From: Flavobacterium sp.
GTDB taxonomy: Bacteria; Bacteroidota; Bacteroidia; Flavobacteriales; Flavobacteriaceae
Direction of reading: 5' to 3'
DNA: 56,571 bases
Assembly: GCA_030153045.1 (NCBI GenBank)
Contig: JASLID010000004.1
Span: 1-56,571 of the forward strand
Part shown: one piece after another, positions 7,731-15,655 of the stretch
Layout of the letters: every line of letters begins with the position of its first letter
Numbering within the stretch: the stretch's first letter is position 1
Position numbers and translations under genes: made by a program
The notes under the pieces: generated by a model
Told to the model about the DNA's origin: nothing
Database searches by the model: none
What the model saw: the letters and a program-made list of their open reading frames with translations, nothing else

Positions 7731-8387
7731 GTAATTTTGGAGTGACGAAACGTATTCGATAACTTAATACAACAAATGAAATTAATAATTACAATTTTAG
7801 TTCTGACTTTTTCTATTAGCTCTACATTAGCATGCTCTTGTTTAAAAGCAGGAATTTTAAAGGGGCAAAATAAAGCTGACTTCGTTTTCACTGGAAAAGT
7901 TATCGAAATAAATAAAATAGTAACCAAAGAAAAAATGACTGGTTCTGAAAGAACTGTTGATTATAAACGATATGAATTTATTTTTGAAATCAAACACATT
8001 CATAAAAGGAAGAAAGGCTTTGAACATTCAGAAAGAATTACAATAATCACATCTGGTGGCGGTGCAGATTGCGGAAACTATTTTGATTTAAATAAACAGT
8101 ATTTAGTTTATGCATATAAAGAGCAATACAAAGTTGGTTGGGGACTTGAAGATCAAAAAGCAGAAAAAGAATTTATGTCAACTAATCTTTGCACAAGAAC
8201 TAAACGAATAAGTTTTTTTACATTTTGGGAACAATTTATCCTTGAATTGACATAAAAAACTACGCACAACAGTGGTTTTGAGCAAGTGGGGTTTTAGGGA
8301 AAACTCCAACAATTTTTTATATATTTGGCTTTAGGAATAAACAAACTAAAGGAATAAAACCCCCACCTTCTCAAAGCCGGCGGGACG
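7724..8387 (+). mobile_element. Integron-cassette-like unit 2 (TIMP-like gene plus attC-like hairpin B)
   Basis: The unit starts at GTTGTGCGTA (7724-7733), and its reverse complement TACGCACAAC (8261-8270) begins the hairpin downstream of its gene, a perfect 10-base match. This is the second independent case of the circular-cassette signature. The unit ends at the G of GTTGATC at 8387. Confidence 0.6.
7776..8255 (+). CDS. Secreted protein with TIMP/netrin-like (NTR) domain
   Basis: 159 residues. A signal peptide (MKLIITILVLTFSISSTLA) is followed at once by CSC, so the mature protein begins with cysteine as in tissue inhibitors of metalloproteinases. Further features fit the NTR/OB-fold: a first strand ADFVFTGKVIEI, a central DCGNYFDLNKQYLVYAY and a closing TNLCTRTK, giving paired cysteines for disulphides. 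Bacterial TIMP-like proteins are little studied, and inhibition of a protease is not shown by the sequence. It is the only gene in cassette-like unit 2. A lipoprotein reading of the LACSC segment is an alternative. Confidence 0.65.
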   Translation: MKLIITILVLTFSISSTLACSCLKAGILKGQNKADFVFTGKVIEINKIVTKEKMTGSERTVDYKRYEFIFEIKHIHKRKKGFEHSERITIITSGGGADCGNYFDLNKQYLVYAYKEQYKVGWGLEDQKAEKEFMSTNLCTRTKRISFFTFWEQFILELT

Positions 8388-8393
8388 TTGATC
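8261..8393 (+). mobile_element. attC-like recombination site B
   Basis: A 133-bp imperfect hairpin that follows the TIMP-like gene. The left arm 8272-8295 pairs with the right arm 8356-8380 with bulges and a few mismatches. The left end TACGCACAAC and right end GTTGATC (8387-8393) are the cassette boundaries. The 19-mer at 8372-8390 is identical to that in site A, while the left arms share AACAG-GGTTTTG spacing. Confidence 0.6.
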
Positions 8394-8433
8394 GTCATTT
8401 TAAAAGAAACCCAGTTCAAACAGAAACTAAGAA

Positions 8434-9294
8434 ATGAATGTGGAAATTTCCCCGATTATAGAAGCATGTGAGCTTTTGAAAATATATAAAAATTCAGATG
8501 TACTAATTTTCGATGTGAGCAATAGTGAGAATTCAAAATCAAATTATGAAATGGAGCATTTAGAGGGCGCCATTTTTGTTGACTTAAATTCTCAATTAGC
8601 TGACATAAAAAATGATTTTTCAAATGGCGGAAGACATCCTTTGCCACAAATTGAAAGTTTTGCTAAAACCTTGACGGAGTTAGGAATTTCTAAAAACAGT
8701 CACATCGTGATTTATGACGACAAAAATGGTTCAAACGCCTCTGCTAGATTTTGGTGGATGTTAAAATCAGTGGGTCATCAAAAAGTCCAAGTACTTAACG
8801 GGGGGAAAAATGAAGCTAAAAATCATAATTTCCCATTAAGTGCAAAAACAGAAGTTATTAAACAAGCCCCTGAAGATTACCAAGTTAACAAATGGAAATT
8901 AGCAACAATAGAAATTAACGAAGTAGAAAAAATATCGCAAGACAAAAGTTATATTGTAGTAGATGTTAGAGATGCTGAGCGCTATGACGGCATAACTGAA
9001 CCTATCGATTTAGTTGCAGGACATATTCCAGGAGCAATAAACATTCCTTTCACAGAAAATTTAGACAACAACGGATTATTCCTAAAACCAAGTGAATTGA
9101 AATTAAAATACGAAGCAAAGTTTGGAAAAACTAAACCAGAAAATATTATTATTCACTGTGGTTCAGGCATAACAGCTTGTCATACATTATTAGCTTTAGC
9201 ATACGCCGAAATGGAAATTCCAAAACTTTATGTTGGTTCATGGAGTGAATGGAGTAGAAACAATAAAAAGATAGAAAAAACGAAGAAGATATAA
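8434..9294 (+). CDS. Sulfurtransferase with two rhodanese domains (SseA/3-mercaptopyruvate type)
   Basis: 286 residues. Two rhodanese domains are visible: residues about 5-125 (inactive, with FDVSN and HLEGAIFVDL) and about 150-280 (VVDVRDAERYDG, AGHIPGAINIPF, then the active-site loop HCGSGITACH). The loop CGSG[IV]TA is typical of 3-mercaptopyruvate sulfurtransferases, more than of thiosulfate sulfurtransferases; the enzyme passes sulfane sulfur to acceptors such as thiols or cyanide. It follows attC-like site B by 40 bp and precedes a GNAT gene by five bases. The position inside the cassette block suggests acquisition. Confidence 0.82.
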   Translation: MNVEISPIIEACELLKIYKNSDVLIFDVSNSENSKSNYEMEHLEGAIFVDLNSQLADIKNDFSNGGRHPLPQIESFAKTLTELGISKNSHIVIYDDKNGSNASARFWWMLKSVGHQKVQVLNGGKNEAKNHNFPLSAKTEVIKQAPEDYQVNKWKLATIEINEVEKISQDKSYIVVDVRDAERYDGITEPIDLVAGHIPGAINIPFTENLDNNGLFLKPSELKLKYEAKFGKTKPENIIIHCGSGITACHTLLALAYAEMEIPKLYVGSWSEWSRNNKKIEKTKKI

Positions 9295-9299
9295 TAGAA

Positions 9300-9848
9300 A
9301 TGAATATTAAATTAGAAACTGAAAGATTAATCTTAAGAGAAATTTTGCCAACAGATGAGGATAGTCTTTTCGAATTAGATAGTAACCCCAATGTTCAAAA
9401 ATATGTGGGTAATAAACCTGTTCAAAATAGGGAAGAAATTAAAAAATTGATACAAAATCTCCATCAACAATATACTGATAATGGAATTGCTCGTTGGGCA
9501 GTTCTTGATAAAAACACGAATGAATTTATTGGTTGGTCAGGAATTAAATTAATCAAAGAACCAATGAATAATCATAATAATTTTTATGAATTGGGTTACC
9601 GATTTATAGAAAGATATTGGGGGAAAGGATTTGCTACCGAAACAACTATTGCGTTAGTAGATTACGGTTTTGAAAATCTAAAAACAGAGAATATCTATGC
9701 AATTTGTGACGTAGAGAATATAGGTTCTAAAAATGTATTGGAAAAAACCGGCTTAAAATTAATCGAAACTTTTAATCACGAAGGCAAAGAACACAATTGG
9801 TTTAAAATGACAAAATCGGAATGGGATAAAATAAAGCCAAACAACTAA
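9300..9848 (+). CDS. GNAT-family N-acetyltransferase (RimJ/RimL-like)
   Basis: 182 residues. The opening LETERLILREILPTDEDSLFEL and the later ELGYRFIERYWGKGFATETTIALVDYGFE (acetyl-CoA loop WGKGFATE) followed by NIGSKNVLEKTGL are standard for RimJ/RimL-type acetyltransferases, which acetylate protein N-termini or small molecules. The substrate is unknown. It starts five bases after the rhodanese gene and its stop codon lies within the remnant of an attC-like left arm, so it was probably carried by a cassette. Confidence 0.8.
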   Translation: MNIKLETERLILREILPTDEDSLFELDSNPNVQKYVGNKPVQNREEIKKLIQNLHQQYTDNGIARWAVLDKNTNEFIGWSGIKLIKEPMNNHNNFYELGYRFIERYWGKGFATETTIALVDYGFENLKTENIYAICDVENIGSKNVLEKTGLKLIETFNHEGKEHNWFKMTKSEWDKIKPNN

Positions 9849-9863
9849 CATTGGTTTTCAAGG
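9841..9863 (+). mobile_element. Truncated attC-like left arm at the end of the cassette block
   Basis: ACAACTAAC followed by ATTGGTTTTCAAGG resembles the left arms of sites A and B (AACA-N-TGGTTTT spacing), but no matching right arm follows before the next gene. The R''-like part does not complement the boundary GTTGATC at 8387. The rhodanese-GNAT segment may therefore be two cassettes joined by a deletion. Confidence 0.35.
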
Positions 9864-9896
9864 TTTTCTTTGATATTTGTAATCTACTGTTTTTTA

Positions 9897-10658
9897 TCAC
9901 TCCACCACATCCAATTCCTTTATTTGCTCTTTATATTCAGCGGGAAGTAAAATGTTTTTAATTACCCTGTCTAACTTCAATAATCTACTTGTTTTATAAA
10001 CGGGAACAATAGGAGTGAGCAAAGAAAAATCGCTAAAATGCAACAATTCTTTTACCCTATTAGGCACTACCATTTTTTGCCCTTCGATTAATACCTTAAA
10101 GCGTAGAGAACCAAGGTGTTTTTTATATTGTTTAAAAAGATCGGTCGTAAGTTCCCCCTTTTGTAAATTTTCCATTAAATGAGCCTCTCGTACTGGCAAC
10201 CATTCAGTATAAGTAGGGGGCAATTCGGTTAATCCCATTCTTAAACCCACGCGATAAAAAACGTTAAAGACTTCTTCTTTCTCTTCTTCGGTTAATTTTT
10301 GCTCTAGCAACTCATAGGCAGCAATGGAGTAATGTATCAACATAAACAATACGTCTCGATACGCCCAGTCCGGTATTACCGCACCACGGTTTTGTTCCAC
10401 GGCAGCATGTATGTGCTTAAGGGTGTCAATGGACTTATTCGCATCGTCTTGAGTCGAAAAAACGATTTTTTTGGCATACCCAACTGTCGAAAACAAACGT
10501 CCTAAAGGATCAGACGGTAATTTTCCGGTAAAATACAACCAATCCACCGCTTTATTAAGCGCAAATTCTGCCGAGGCACCTGCAAAAATAAACAGGATGG
10601 TGTCGCTTTTGCCCCATATTTTTCTAACAACCGATTTTTTATCTACAAAGAATTCCAT
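9897..10658 (-). CDS. DUF2236 / MpaB-like oxygenase-family protein
   Basis: 253 residues from the ATG at 10658; a GTG two codons earlier is possible. The sequence matches the DUF2236 pattern: IWGKSDTILFIFAGASAEFALNKAVDWLYFTGKLPSDPLGRLFSTVGYAKKIVFST near the N-terminus, then PDWAYRDVLFMLIHYSIAAYELL, and a LPPTYTEW segment. Members include the MpaB and latex-clearing oxygenases, but many are uncharacterised and the substrate here is unknown. It converges on the cassette block. Confidence 0.7.
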   Translation of the reverse strand: MEFFVDKKSVVRKIWGKSDTILFIFAGASAEFALNKAVDWLYFTGKLPSDPLGRLFSTVGYAKKIVFSTQDDANKSIDTLKHIHAAVEQNRGAVIPDWAYRDVLFMLIHYSIAAYELLEQKLTEEEKEEVFNVFYRVGLRMGLTELPPTYTEWLPVREAHLMENLQKGELTTDLFKQYKKHLGSLRFKVLIEGQKMVVPNRVKELLHFSDFSLLTPIVPVYKTSRLLKLDRVIKNILLPAEYKEQIKELDVVE

Positions 10659-10828
10659 AACCACGAAGCTTTTGGCTAAATTACAAAATTTTTTAATTTA
10701 AAAGTACTTTGTATTTCAAAGTTTATTATATTTGTCAAATAAAGCAGAAAAATGGTCTATTTAAATGGAAATAAAAGGCTCATTTTTAAAGTTTTACAAA
10801 TAAAAAATCAATTTTAAAACAGAACATT

Positions 10829-11119
10829 ATGATGACGCAAGACAAAAGACTTTTCGGCATTGTGCTCACGGTAGCACTACTATTACTAATCCCTTTAACA
10901 GCAATGCAATTCACTGAGGAAGTGAAGTGGGATTCATCTGATTTTATTATTGCGGGAGTTCTACTACTTGGTACGGGTCTCCTGTGTGAACTTGTAATGC
11001 GAAAAGTAACCCAAACGAAACACCGATTTGCAATTTGCGGAGTAATTCTGCTACTGCTTGTCATTGTTTGGGTAGAACTGGCTGTAGGTATTTTTGGAAC
11101 ACCATTCGCTGGATCATAA
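10829..11119 (+). CDS. Small membrane protein of unknown function
   Basis: 96 residues with three membrane segments (about 8-26, 40-58 and 68-90). The start has two consecutive ATG codons at 10829 and 10832. A TATATTTG box at 10727-10734 could serve as its -7 element, giving a leader of about 90 nt. A strong hairpin terminator follows 40 bp after the stop. I do not recognise the family. Confidence 0.55.
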   Translation: MMTQDKRLFGIVLTVALLLLIPLTAMQFTEEVKWDSSDFIIAGVLLLGTGLLCELVMRKVTQTKHRFAICGVILLLLVIVWVELAVGIFGTPFAGS

Positions 11120-11161
11120 ACTCAGAAAAAGTACAAAAATCAAGGCATTAAGCGTAAATTG

Positions 11162-11196
11162 AATAGCGCGTCTCTAAAGTTTTGAGACGCGCTATT
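11162..11196. terminator. Rho-independent terminator, 13-bp perfect stem
   Basis: The arms 11162-11174 (aatagcgcgtctc) and 11184-11196 are exact complements with a 9-base loop and AT-rich flanks. The hairpin lies between the plus-strand membrane protein and the minus-strand helicase, so it probably serves both directions. Confidence 0.8.
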
Positions 11197-11219
11197 TATA
11201 TAAATTGGTTTATTAAAAT

Positions 11220-13493
11220 TTAATTTACCGCTAAACTCGCCTTAAACCATTTCAATTCATCCCAGGTAAATTTACTGCCTACAATTTCTTTCAATGGGGT
11301 TAACGATTCTTCCGTATAACCTTTAAATACTTGAGCTAATTCTTGCATTTTGTCTTCTGGTAAAATCGCCGAAATGTGAATCGTTCCGCCTTCAATGAGT
11401 TTCGCAATATGCCCGCCAATGGTTTGTGCCGATAGCTTTCTCATGGCTGCAATTTCTTTGATGGTGTTTTGCTCTAACCACAATTCGTAGGTTTCCTGAA
11501 CCGTTGATTTTTTAGGCTCTTTCTTGGTATTTGCTTTTTTGGTATAGCGTTCGATATCAACGTCGTCTTCAATCAGTGTGACATTCAATGTTTTGAATTG
11601 GTGTTGAATCGCTTCTAACTTCTTGATTTTATAGGTTTTAATTTCATCCGAAGTCAGGTTCTCTTTAGAAATTGTTTCACATGACGCAATGGTTTTCACC
11701 AGCAATTTGGCTTTCATCAATCGCAATACGGCTTTGATTTGCAGTTCTTCCAAAACTGATAATTCATCATAAAAGGCTTTGACTTTCTTGATGCGTTTGA
11801 CTTCTTCCAGTTTCCACAGAATTTCATACACCAAATCATCCATTTGTTTGAAAAAATACTGGTACGCCGCATTGACCCTTTCTTCAATAAAAGCATAATC
11901 GATTTTTTCTTCCGAAAATAATTTATCCAACTGATTGGTAAATTTTCTGGCGGGCTCCAAAATACCCCAAATCACTTCAGTTTGCTTTTTAGCCCAAAAA
12001 AAATGTTTCGATTTTTCTGAATTTTCGCCTTTTTCGTTATAACTAAACTGATGATTGCGCCATTCCTGGGCCAAATCATTCCAGTCGAAGGTTGATTTTA
12101 AATAGTTTAAAAGGAATTTGTTGGTTTCCAATTGTAGCGCTTGCGCCAAAATTTCTTCGTTGGCTTTGTTCTCTGCATAATCCATGACGTCGACATCGCT
12201 TGAAATACCATTCATTTTTAGCGGAGAAAGCAAAATAAGCCCTTCTAACGAACGCAAACGTGATAAAGCCACATAGGCTTGTCCGGGAAGAAAAACTTGC
12301 GATACATCGAGCGCAGCTTTGTCAAAAGTTAACCCTTGGCTTTTATGCACTGTAATAGCCCAAGCCAATTTGATAGGGTAGTGGACAAAGGTGCCTAAAA
12401 CGTCTTCTTCAATTTCTTTGGTGTCTTCGTTTACTTTGTATCGAATGTTCTCCCATTCGTATTTGTCGACCGTAATCGTTTTGTTTTCTTCGGGAAAATG
12501 CACTAAAATTTCTTCTTCCGAAAGCGATTTGATAATGCCCATTTTTCCATTAAAAAAACGCTTTTCTGGTGATAAATCATTTTTAACAAACATGACTTGT
12601 GCGCCTATTTTTAATTGTAAACTTTCTTCGACTGGAAAGATTTTATCGGGAAAATCGCCAATGATTTCAGGTTTGTATTTGACTAATTTGCCGTCTAATT
12701 CTTCTAAAGCCTTAGCGTTCATGGCATCGGCTTTGGCATTGTGAGTAGTTAAAGTAATGTACCCTTTGTTTTCTTTGAGATCGAAATTGGGTTTTACGTA
12801 TTGGTTTAAAATCTTGATATCCTCTTGTGAAATCTGATTGTTTCGCAAGTTGTTTAACAGCGAAATGAACACGTCGTCCGTTTGACGAAAAATCTTCGAA
12901 AGTTCAATGTATAAAGGCGGATTGAGTTGAATGACGTGCGAATGGAAAAAGAATTTTCCGTTGTAATACGAACGCAATATTTTCCATTCTTCGTCCCGAA
13001 TTACGGGTGGCAATTGCATTAAATCACCAATAAACAAGACTTGAACACCGCCAAAAGCCGTTTTCTTTTTCCGTACCGATTGCATCATGAAATCGATGGC
13101 ATCTAGGACATCGGCACGAAGCATACTCACTTCGTCGATGATAAGCAATTCCATATTTCGGATTACGGCTTTTTTTAAGCCACTCATTTTGAAGTGTCTA
13201 GATAGCGTTTGTTTGGTTTCAAACTTGACAAAATCAGAGAATTGAGGTGCAGAATTGTCCGGGATAAATCCTGCAAAAGGCAGTTGAAACATGGAGTGAA
13301 TGGTGACTCCGCCGGCATTTAAAGCGGCGATTCCAGTAGGTGCGACCACCACGACGTTTTTATGTGTGGTTTTGATGATTTCACGCAACAATGTGGTTTT
13401 TCCAGTGCCCGCTTTTCCAGTCAGGAAGATGTTGCGCTGGGTTTGATTGATGAATTGTAGGGTGTACTTGGCGTCTTGTGATAAATTTTCCAT
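11220..13493 (-). CDS. PIF1-like / UvrD-family DNA helicase with C-terminal helix-turn-helix
   Basis: 757 residues. The N-terminal ATPase has Walker A GKAGTGKTT (about 26-34), a PIF1-type APTGIAALNAGGVTIHSMF block and Walker B LLIIDEVSML (near 118). Around 375-420 is the conserved WAITVHKSQGLTFDKAALDVS...AYVALSRLRS segment (UvrD_C2 motif VI region). The last 100 residues end in a helix-turn-helix-like domain (IKEIAAMRKLSAQTIGGHIAKLIEGG), as in Bacteroidota helicases of this group. The enzyme unwinds DNA or RNA-DNA hybrids; the exact pathway is not clear from the sequence. It is a single gene whose 5' flank carries the REP-like hairpin. Confidence 0.85.
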   Translation of the reverse strand: MENLSQDAKYTLQFINQTQRNIFLTGKAGTGKTTLLREIIKTTHKNVVVVAPTGIAALNAGGVTIHSMFQLPFAGFIPDNSAPQFSDFVKFETKQTLSRHFKMSGLKKAVIRNMELLIIDEVSMLRADVLDAIDFMMQSVRKKKTAFGGVQVLFIGDLMQLPPVIRDEEWKILRSYYNGKFFFHSHVIQLNPPLYIELSKIFRQTDDVFISLLNNLRNNQISQEDIKILNQYVKPNFDLKENKGYITLTTHNAKADAMNAKALEELDGKLVKYKPEIIGDFPDKIFPVEESLQLKIGAQVMFVKNDLSPEKRFFNGKMGIIKSLSEEEILVHFPEENKTITVDKYEWENIRYKVNEDTKEIEEDVLGTFVHYPIKLAWAITVHKSQGLTFDKAALDVSQVFLPGQAYVALSRLRSLEGLILLSPLKMNGISSDVDVMDYAENKANEEILAQALQLETNKFLLNYLKSTFDWNDLAQEWRNHQFSYNEKGENSEKSKHFFWAKKQTEVIWGILEPARKFTNQLDKLFSEEKIDYAFIEERVNAAYQYFFKQMDDLVYEILWKLEEVKRIKKVKAFYDELSVLEELQIKAVLRLMKAKLLVKTIASCETISKENLTSDEIKTYKIKKLEAIQHQFKTLNVTLIEDDVDIERYTKKANTKKEPKKSTVQETYELWLEQNTIKEIAAMRKLSAQTIGGHIAKLIEGGTIHISAILPEDKMQELAQVFKGYTEESLTPLKEIVGSKFTWDELKWFKASLAVN

Positions 13494-13611
13494 GTGGCGT
13501 ATAAATATTGGGCTAAAATATTGAAAAATTTGAAATGAAATGGGTTTGCGATTAAAATGGCAGGCAGATTTAACAGATTGAGCAGATGATTACGGATTTT
13601 TCTCCGTTTAA

Positions 13612-13683
13612 GTCATTTCGACGGAGGAGAAATCTCATCAGATTTGGATTTACTGCGTGAGATTTCTCCTTCGTCGAAATGAC
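13612..13683. repeat. REP-like long inverted repeat (26-bp arms)
   Basis: The arms 13612-13637 and 13658-13683 match at 25 of 26 positions around a 20-bp loop, starting with GTCATTTCGAC and containing GGAGAAATCTCA. From memory this motif recurs in the intergenic regions of many Flavobacteriia. It lies in a 342-bp gene-free gap between the helicase start (13493) and the OmpH stop (13836). Short open frames crossing it are by-products of the repeat. Confidence 0.7.
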
Positions 13684-13696
13684 ATACTGGGTGTTT

Positions 13697-13777
13697 ATAG
13701 CCCTGATGGCAATGGAAATCCTGTCTTTGTGAGGAACGAAACAAGGCAGATTGCAATGAACAGCAGGAAATAGCTCC
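13697..13777 (+). ncRNA. Structured intergenic element, copy 1 (possibly Rfam Flavo-1)
   Basis: The element starts AGCCCTGATGGCAATGGAAAT and ends AGCAGGAAATAGCTCC. Inside, GCAAT (13709-13713) can pair with ATTGC (13750-13754), and the CTGTCTTTGT / ACAAGGCAG pair encloses a purine-rich loop. CCTG near 13720 can pair with CAGG near 13764. A divergent copy with the same ends lies at 26134-26238 on the minus strand. I recall this layout as a common flavobacterial element and suspect the Rfam Flavo-1 family, but I cannot verify this. Transcription orientation is unproven. Confidence 0.5.
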
Positions 13778-13780
13778 AAA

Positions 13781-13816
13781 AAAAAATGCCTTCAATCTTT
13801 TGAGGATGAAGGCATT
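13781..13816 (-). terminator. Terminator of the OmpH/Skp gene
   Basis: The stem AATGCCTTCA / TGAAGGCATT (13785-13794 and 13807-13816) is followed on the minus strand by a run of T (complement of 13778-13786). It is 20 bp downstream of the OmpH-like stop. Confidence 0.8.
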
Positions 13817-13835
13817 AAATATAATTAATAAGGAA

Positions 13836-14408
13836 TTACTTTTTCTCTTCCTTTTTTTCTTCTTCTTTATCAGCTTTTGGTTTGCTAGCGTATTTGTCGT
13901 TTAAAGCTTTTGTAATTTCTTTTGTCAAATCATAAGAATCTTTGGCATATAAAACTGTTGCAGCATCGCCTGTTCCGTAAATGTAATCGTAACCTTGTTT
14001 TTTTCCGTACTCTTTGATGAATTGTTTAACTGATTTTACCAAAGTGTCCATTTCTTTTCCGCTTTCTTGTTGCAATTGTTGCATCATCCCTTGCTCTGCG
14101 TATTGAATTTGTTGCTGTCTTTGTTGCAACTCAGCCCCTTTTTGTTGTGCCCAAGCTTGTCCTTTTGCCATTGCATTTTTTTCGAAACTAGCAGCTTCAG
14201 CTTTTAAATTCTTAGCTGCCACTTCAAGTTCACGACCCATTACTTCACCTTTGGTTTTATACTTTTCGTTTAATTCTTTAGCTTCAGTATACTCTTCCAT
14301 CATTTTTGAGGTGTCAACATATGCTGTTTTGAATTCTGCTGCTTGAGGAGTTTTGTTACATGCCATTACAGAAATTGCGATGGCAACAAGAAATACGATT
14401 TTTTTCAT
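13836..14408 (-). CDS. OmpH/Skp-family periplasmic chaperone-like lipoprotein
   Basis: 190 residues. The signal ends in VMAC-N (residues 14-17), a lipobox-like site, so it may be a lipoprotein, unlike the soluble Skp of E. coli. FKTAYVDTSKMMEEYTEAKELNEKY opens the OmpH fold. A long coiled coil follows (about 40-125, rich in Q/E/K with QQRQQQIQYAEQGMMQQL), then the C-terminal Y-G-K-K-Q-G-Y-D-Y-I segment typical of Skp/OmpH proteins. The tail (KADKEEEKKEEKK) is charged and disordered. Skp holds unfolded outer-membrane proteins in the periplasm. Its own terminator follows directly. Confidence 0.82.
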   Translation of the reverse strand: MKKIVFLVAIAISVMACNKTPQAAEFKTAYVDTSKMMEEYTEAKELNEKYKTKGEVMGRELEVAAKNLKAEAASFEKNAMAKGQAWAQQKGAELQQRQQQIQYAEQGMMQQLQQESGKEMDTLVKSVKQFIKEYGKKQGYDYIYGTGDAATVLYAKDSYDLTKEITKALNDKYASKPKADKEEEKKEEKK

Positions 14409-14671
14409 TTTATATTTTTAGTTAATTTTTTAAATTTTGGTAAAAGTAATAATTTTTTAGAATGTTCGAATATTTGATTTTTAGATTGTGTAGATTTCTC
14501 GATTTGGGATGAAAACTGTATGATAAGCAAATCTTATATCATTTGTTTTTTTATAGTTTTTCACTATAAAATTTGGCTGTTTTTAAAGGGTTTTGAGCTA
14601 TTTTTGAATTTTAGAGATAAATTCACCTGCTTGTATTCGAAAAACGCTTTTAAATCGCTTTAAATTAAATT

Positions 14672-15520
14672 TTAGCTGTTTTTTATCACGTAAATGTGCG
14701 ATGAATACTCTAAACTTTGTTTCGCTTTGACATTTGACTTCAATCCGATGTAAAATGCTTTAAAAAAATTCATTTTGCCGTTTTGGTATTTTTCCGATAA
14801 AAGGGAAACATAAAAACTATCAAAAACCATTGGAAGGATTTTTACCAGCTTCAAATTTTCTCTAGCAAATAATTTTTCGATCGAAATTTTAGAGAAATGC
14901 CACAAATGTCTTGGCACATCATAAGCGGCCCAAAATTCTTTGTAATAATTGGCATCAAACGATTTGAAATTGGGAACGGCGATGATAATTGTTCCATTTG
15001 GCTTCAATAATCGCTTCAAATCTTTAATTTGTTGCTCAATATTGGGTACATGTTCTAAAACGTGCCACATGGTAACAACGTCAAACGATTGATTTTCAAT
15101 ATTATTGATATCATTTTCAAAAGAAACACCTTTAGAAATAGCTGAATTTCTCGCTTTTTCACTTGGTTCCAACCCTGTAATCTGCCAACCGTTGGCTTTA
15201 GCTGTTGCTAAAAAATCTCCTGTTCCAGCTCCTATGTCTAATAACCTTCCTTTTTCAGGATGAAAAGAATTAATTAAGGAAACTTTCTTTTTTAAAGAAT
15301 AGGATTTGATAACGTGATAGACTTTTTCAAACAACGAACGCTTCCCATCAGTGTGGGAAATATAATCGTCACTTTCGTAATATTTTGGAAGAACATCCAA
15401 AGAAGGTTGTGGATGTGTTTTTAACAATTGTAATTCTTCATCGAGTAACAATTCGAAATTCTCTTTCGAAACAGAATGGTCTTTGACTTTGATAAAAATA
15501 GATTGGTTTGAAAAATCCAT
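14672..15520 (-). CDS. Class I SAM-dependent methyltransferase
   Basis: 282 residues from the ATG at 15520; an upstream frame extension of 18 codons is possible but less like the family. Motif I LLDIGAGTGDF lies near residue 92, with TGLEPS downstream, then FDVVTMWHVLEHV (motif for the catalytic loop) and VPNFKSFDANYYKEFWAAYDVPRHLWHF. This methyltransferase type (Methyltransf_23-like) is common in polysaccharide or ubiquinone-like contexts, but the substrate cannot be named. A parS-like site lies 58 bp upstream of the start. Confidence 0.8.
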   Translation of the reverse strand: MDFSNQSIFIKVKDHSVSKENFELLLDEELQLLKTHPQPSLDVLPKYYESDDYISHTDGKRSLFEKVYHVIKSYSLKKKVSLINSFHPEKGRLLDIGAGTGDFLATAKANGWQITGLEPSEKARNSAISKGVSFENDINNIENQSFDVVTMWHVLEHVPNIEQQIKDLKRLLKPNGTIIIAVPNFKSFDANYYKEFWAAYDVPRHLWHFSKISIEKLFARENLKLVKILPMVFDSFYVSLLSEKYQNGKMNFFKAFYIGLKSNVKAKQSLEYSSHIYVIKNS

Positions 15521-15577
15521 AGATTGAAATAAAATATAAAAATATAAATCCTCTTTGTTTATAAGCTTTAACAAATT

Positions 15578-15593
15578 AGTTTCACGTGGAACA
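15578..15593. promoter_or_regulatory. parS-like ParB site 1 (one mismatch)
   Basis: AGTTTCACGTGGAACA differs from the TGTTTCACGTGGAACA of sites 3 and 4 only in the first base. It lies in the intergenic gap between mnmG and the methyltransferase. The core TTCACGTGGAA is shared with the other sites. Confidence 0.65.
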
Positions 15594-15603
15594 ATTTAGT
15601 TAT

Positions 15604-15646
15604 AAAATAGAGTTTATGAATGACAAGCATCCACAAACTCTATTTT
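15604..15646 (-). terminator. Probable terminator of mnmG
   Basis: The arms 15604-15615 (aaaatagagttt) and 15635-15646 are exact complements around a 19-base loop, ten bases downstream of the mnmG stop. A weak T-run follows on the minus strand. Confidence 0.55.
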
Positions 15647-15655
15647 ACAATTGAT

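Noticed and set aside
9897..10658. DUF2236 gene as part of the cassette array
   Set aside because: It is on the opposite strand and has no attC-like hairpin of its own, so it is treated as flanking chromosome.
13570..13795. Two short minus-strand open frames over the REP hairpin
   Set aside because: They cross the palindrome and the structured element and lack a plausible start or homology.
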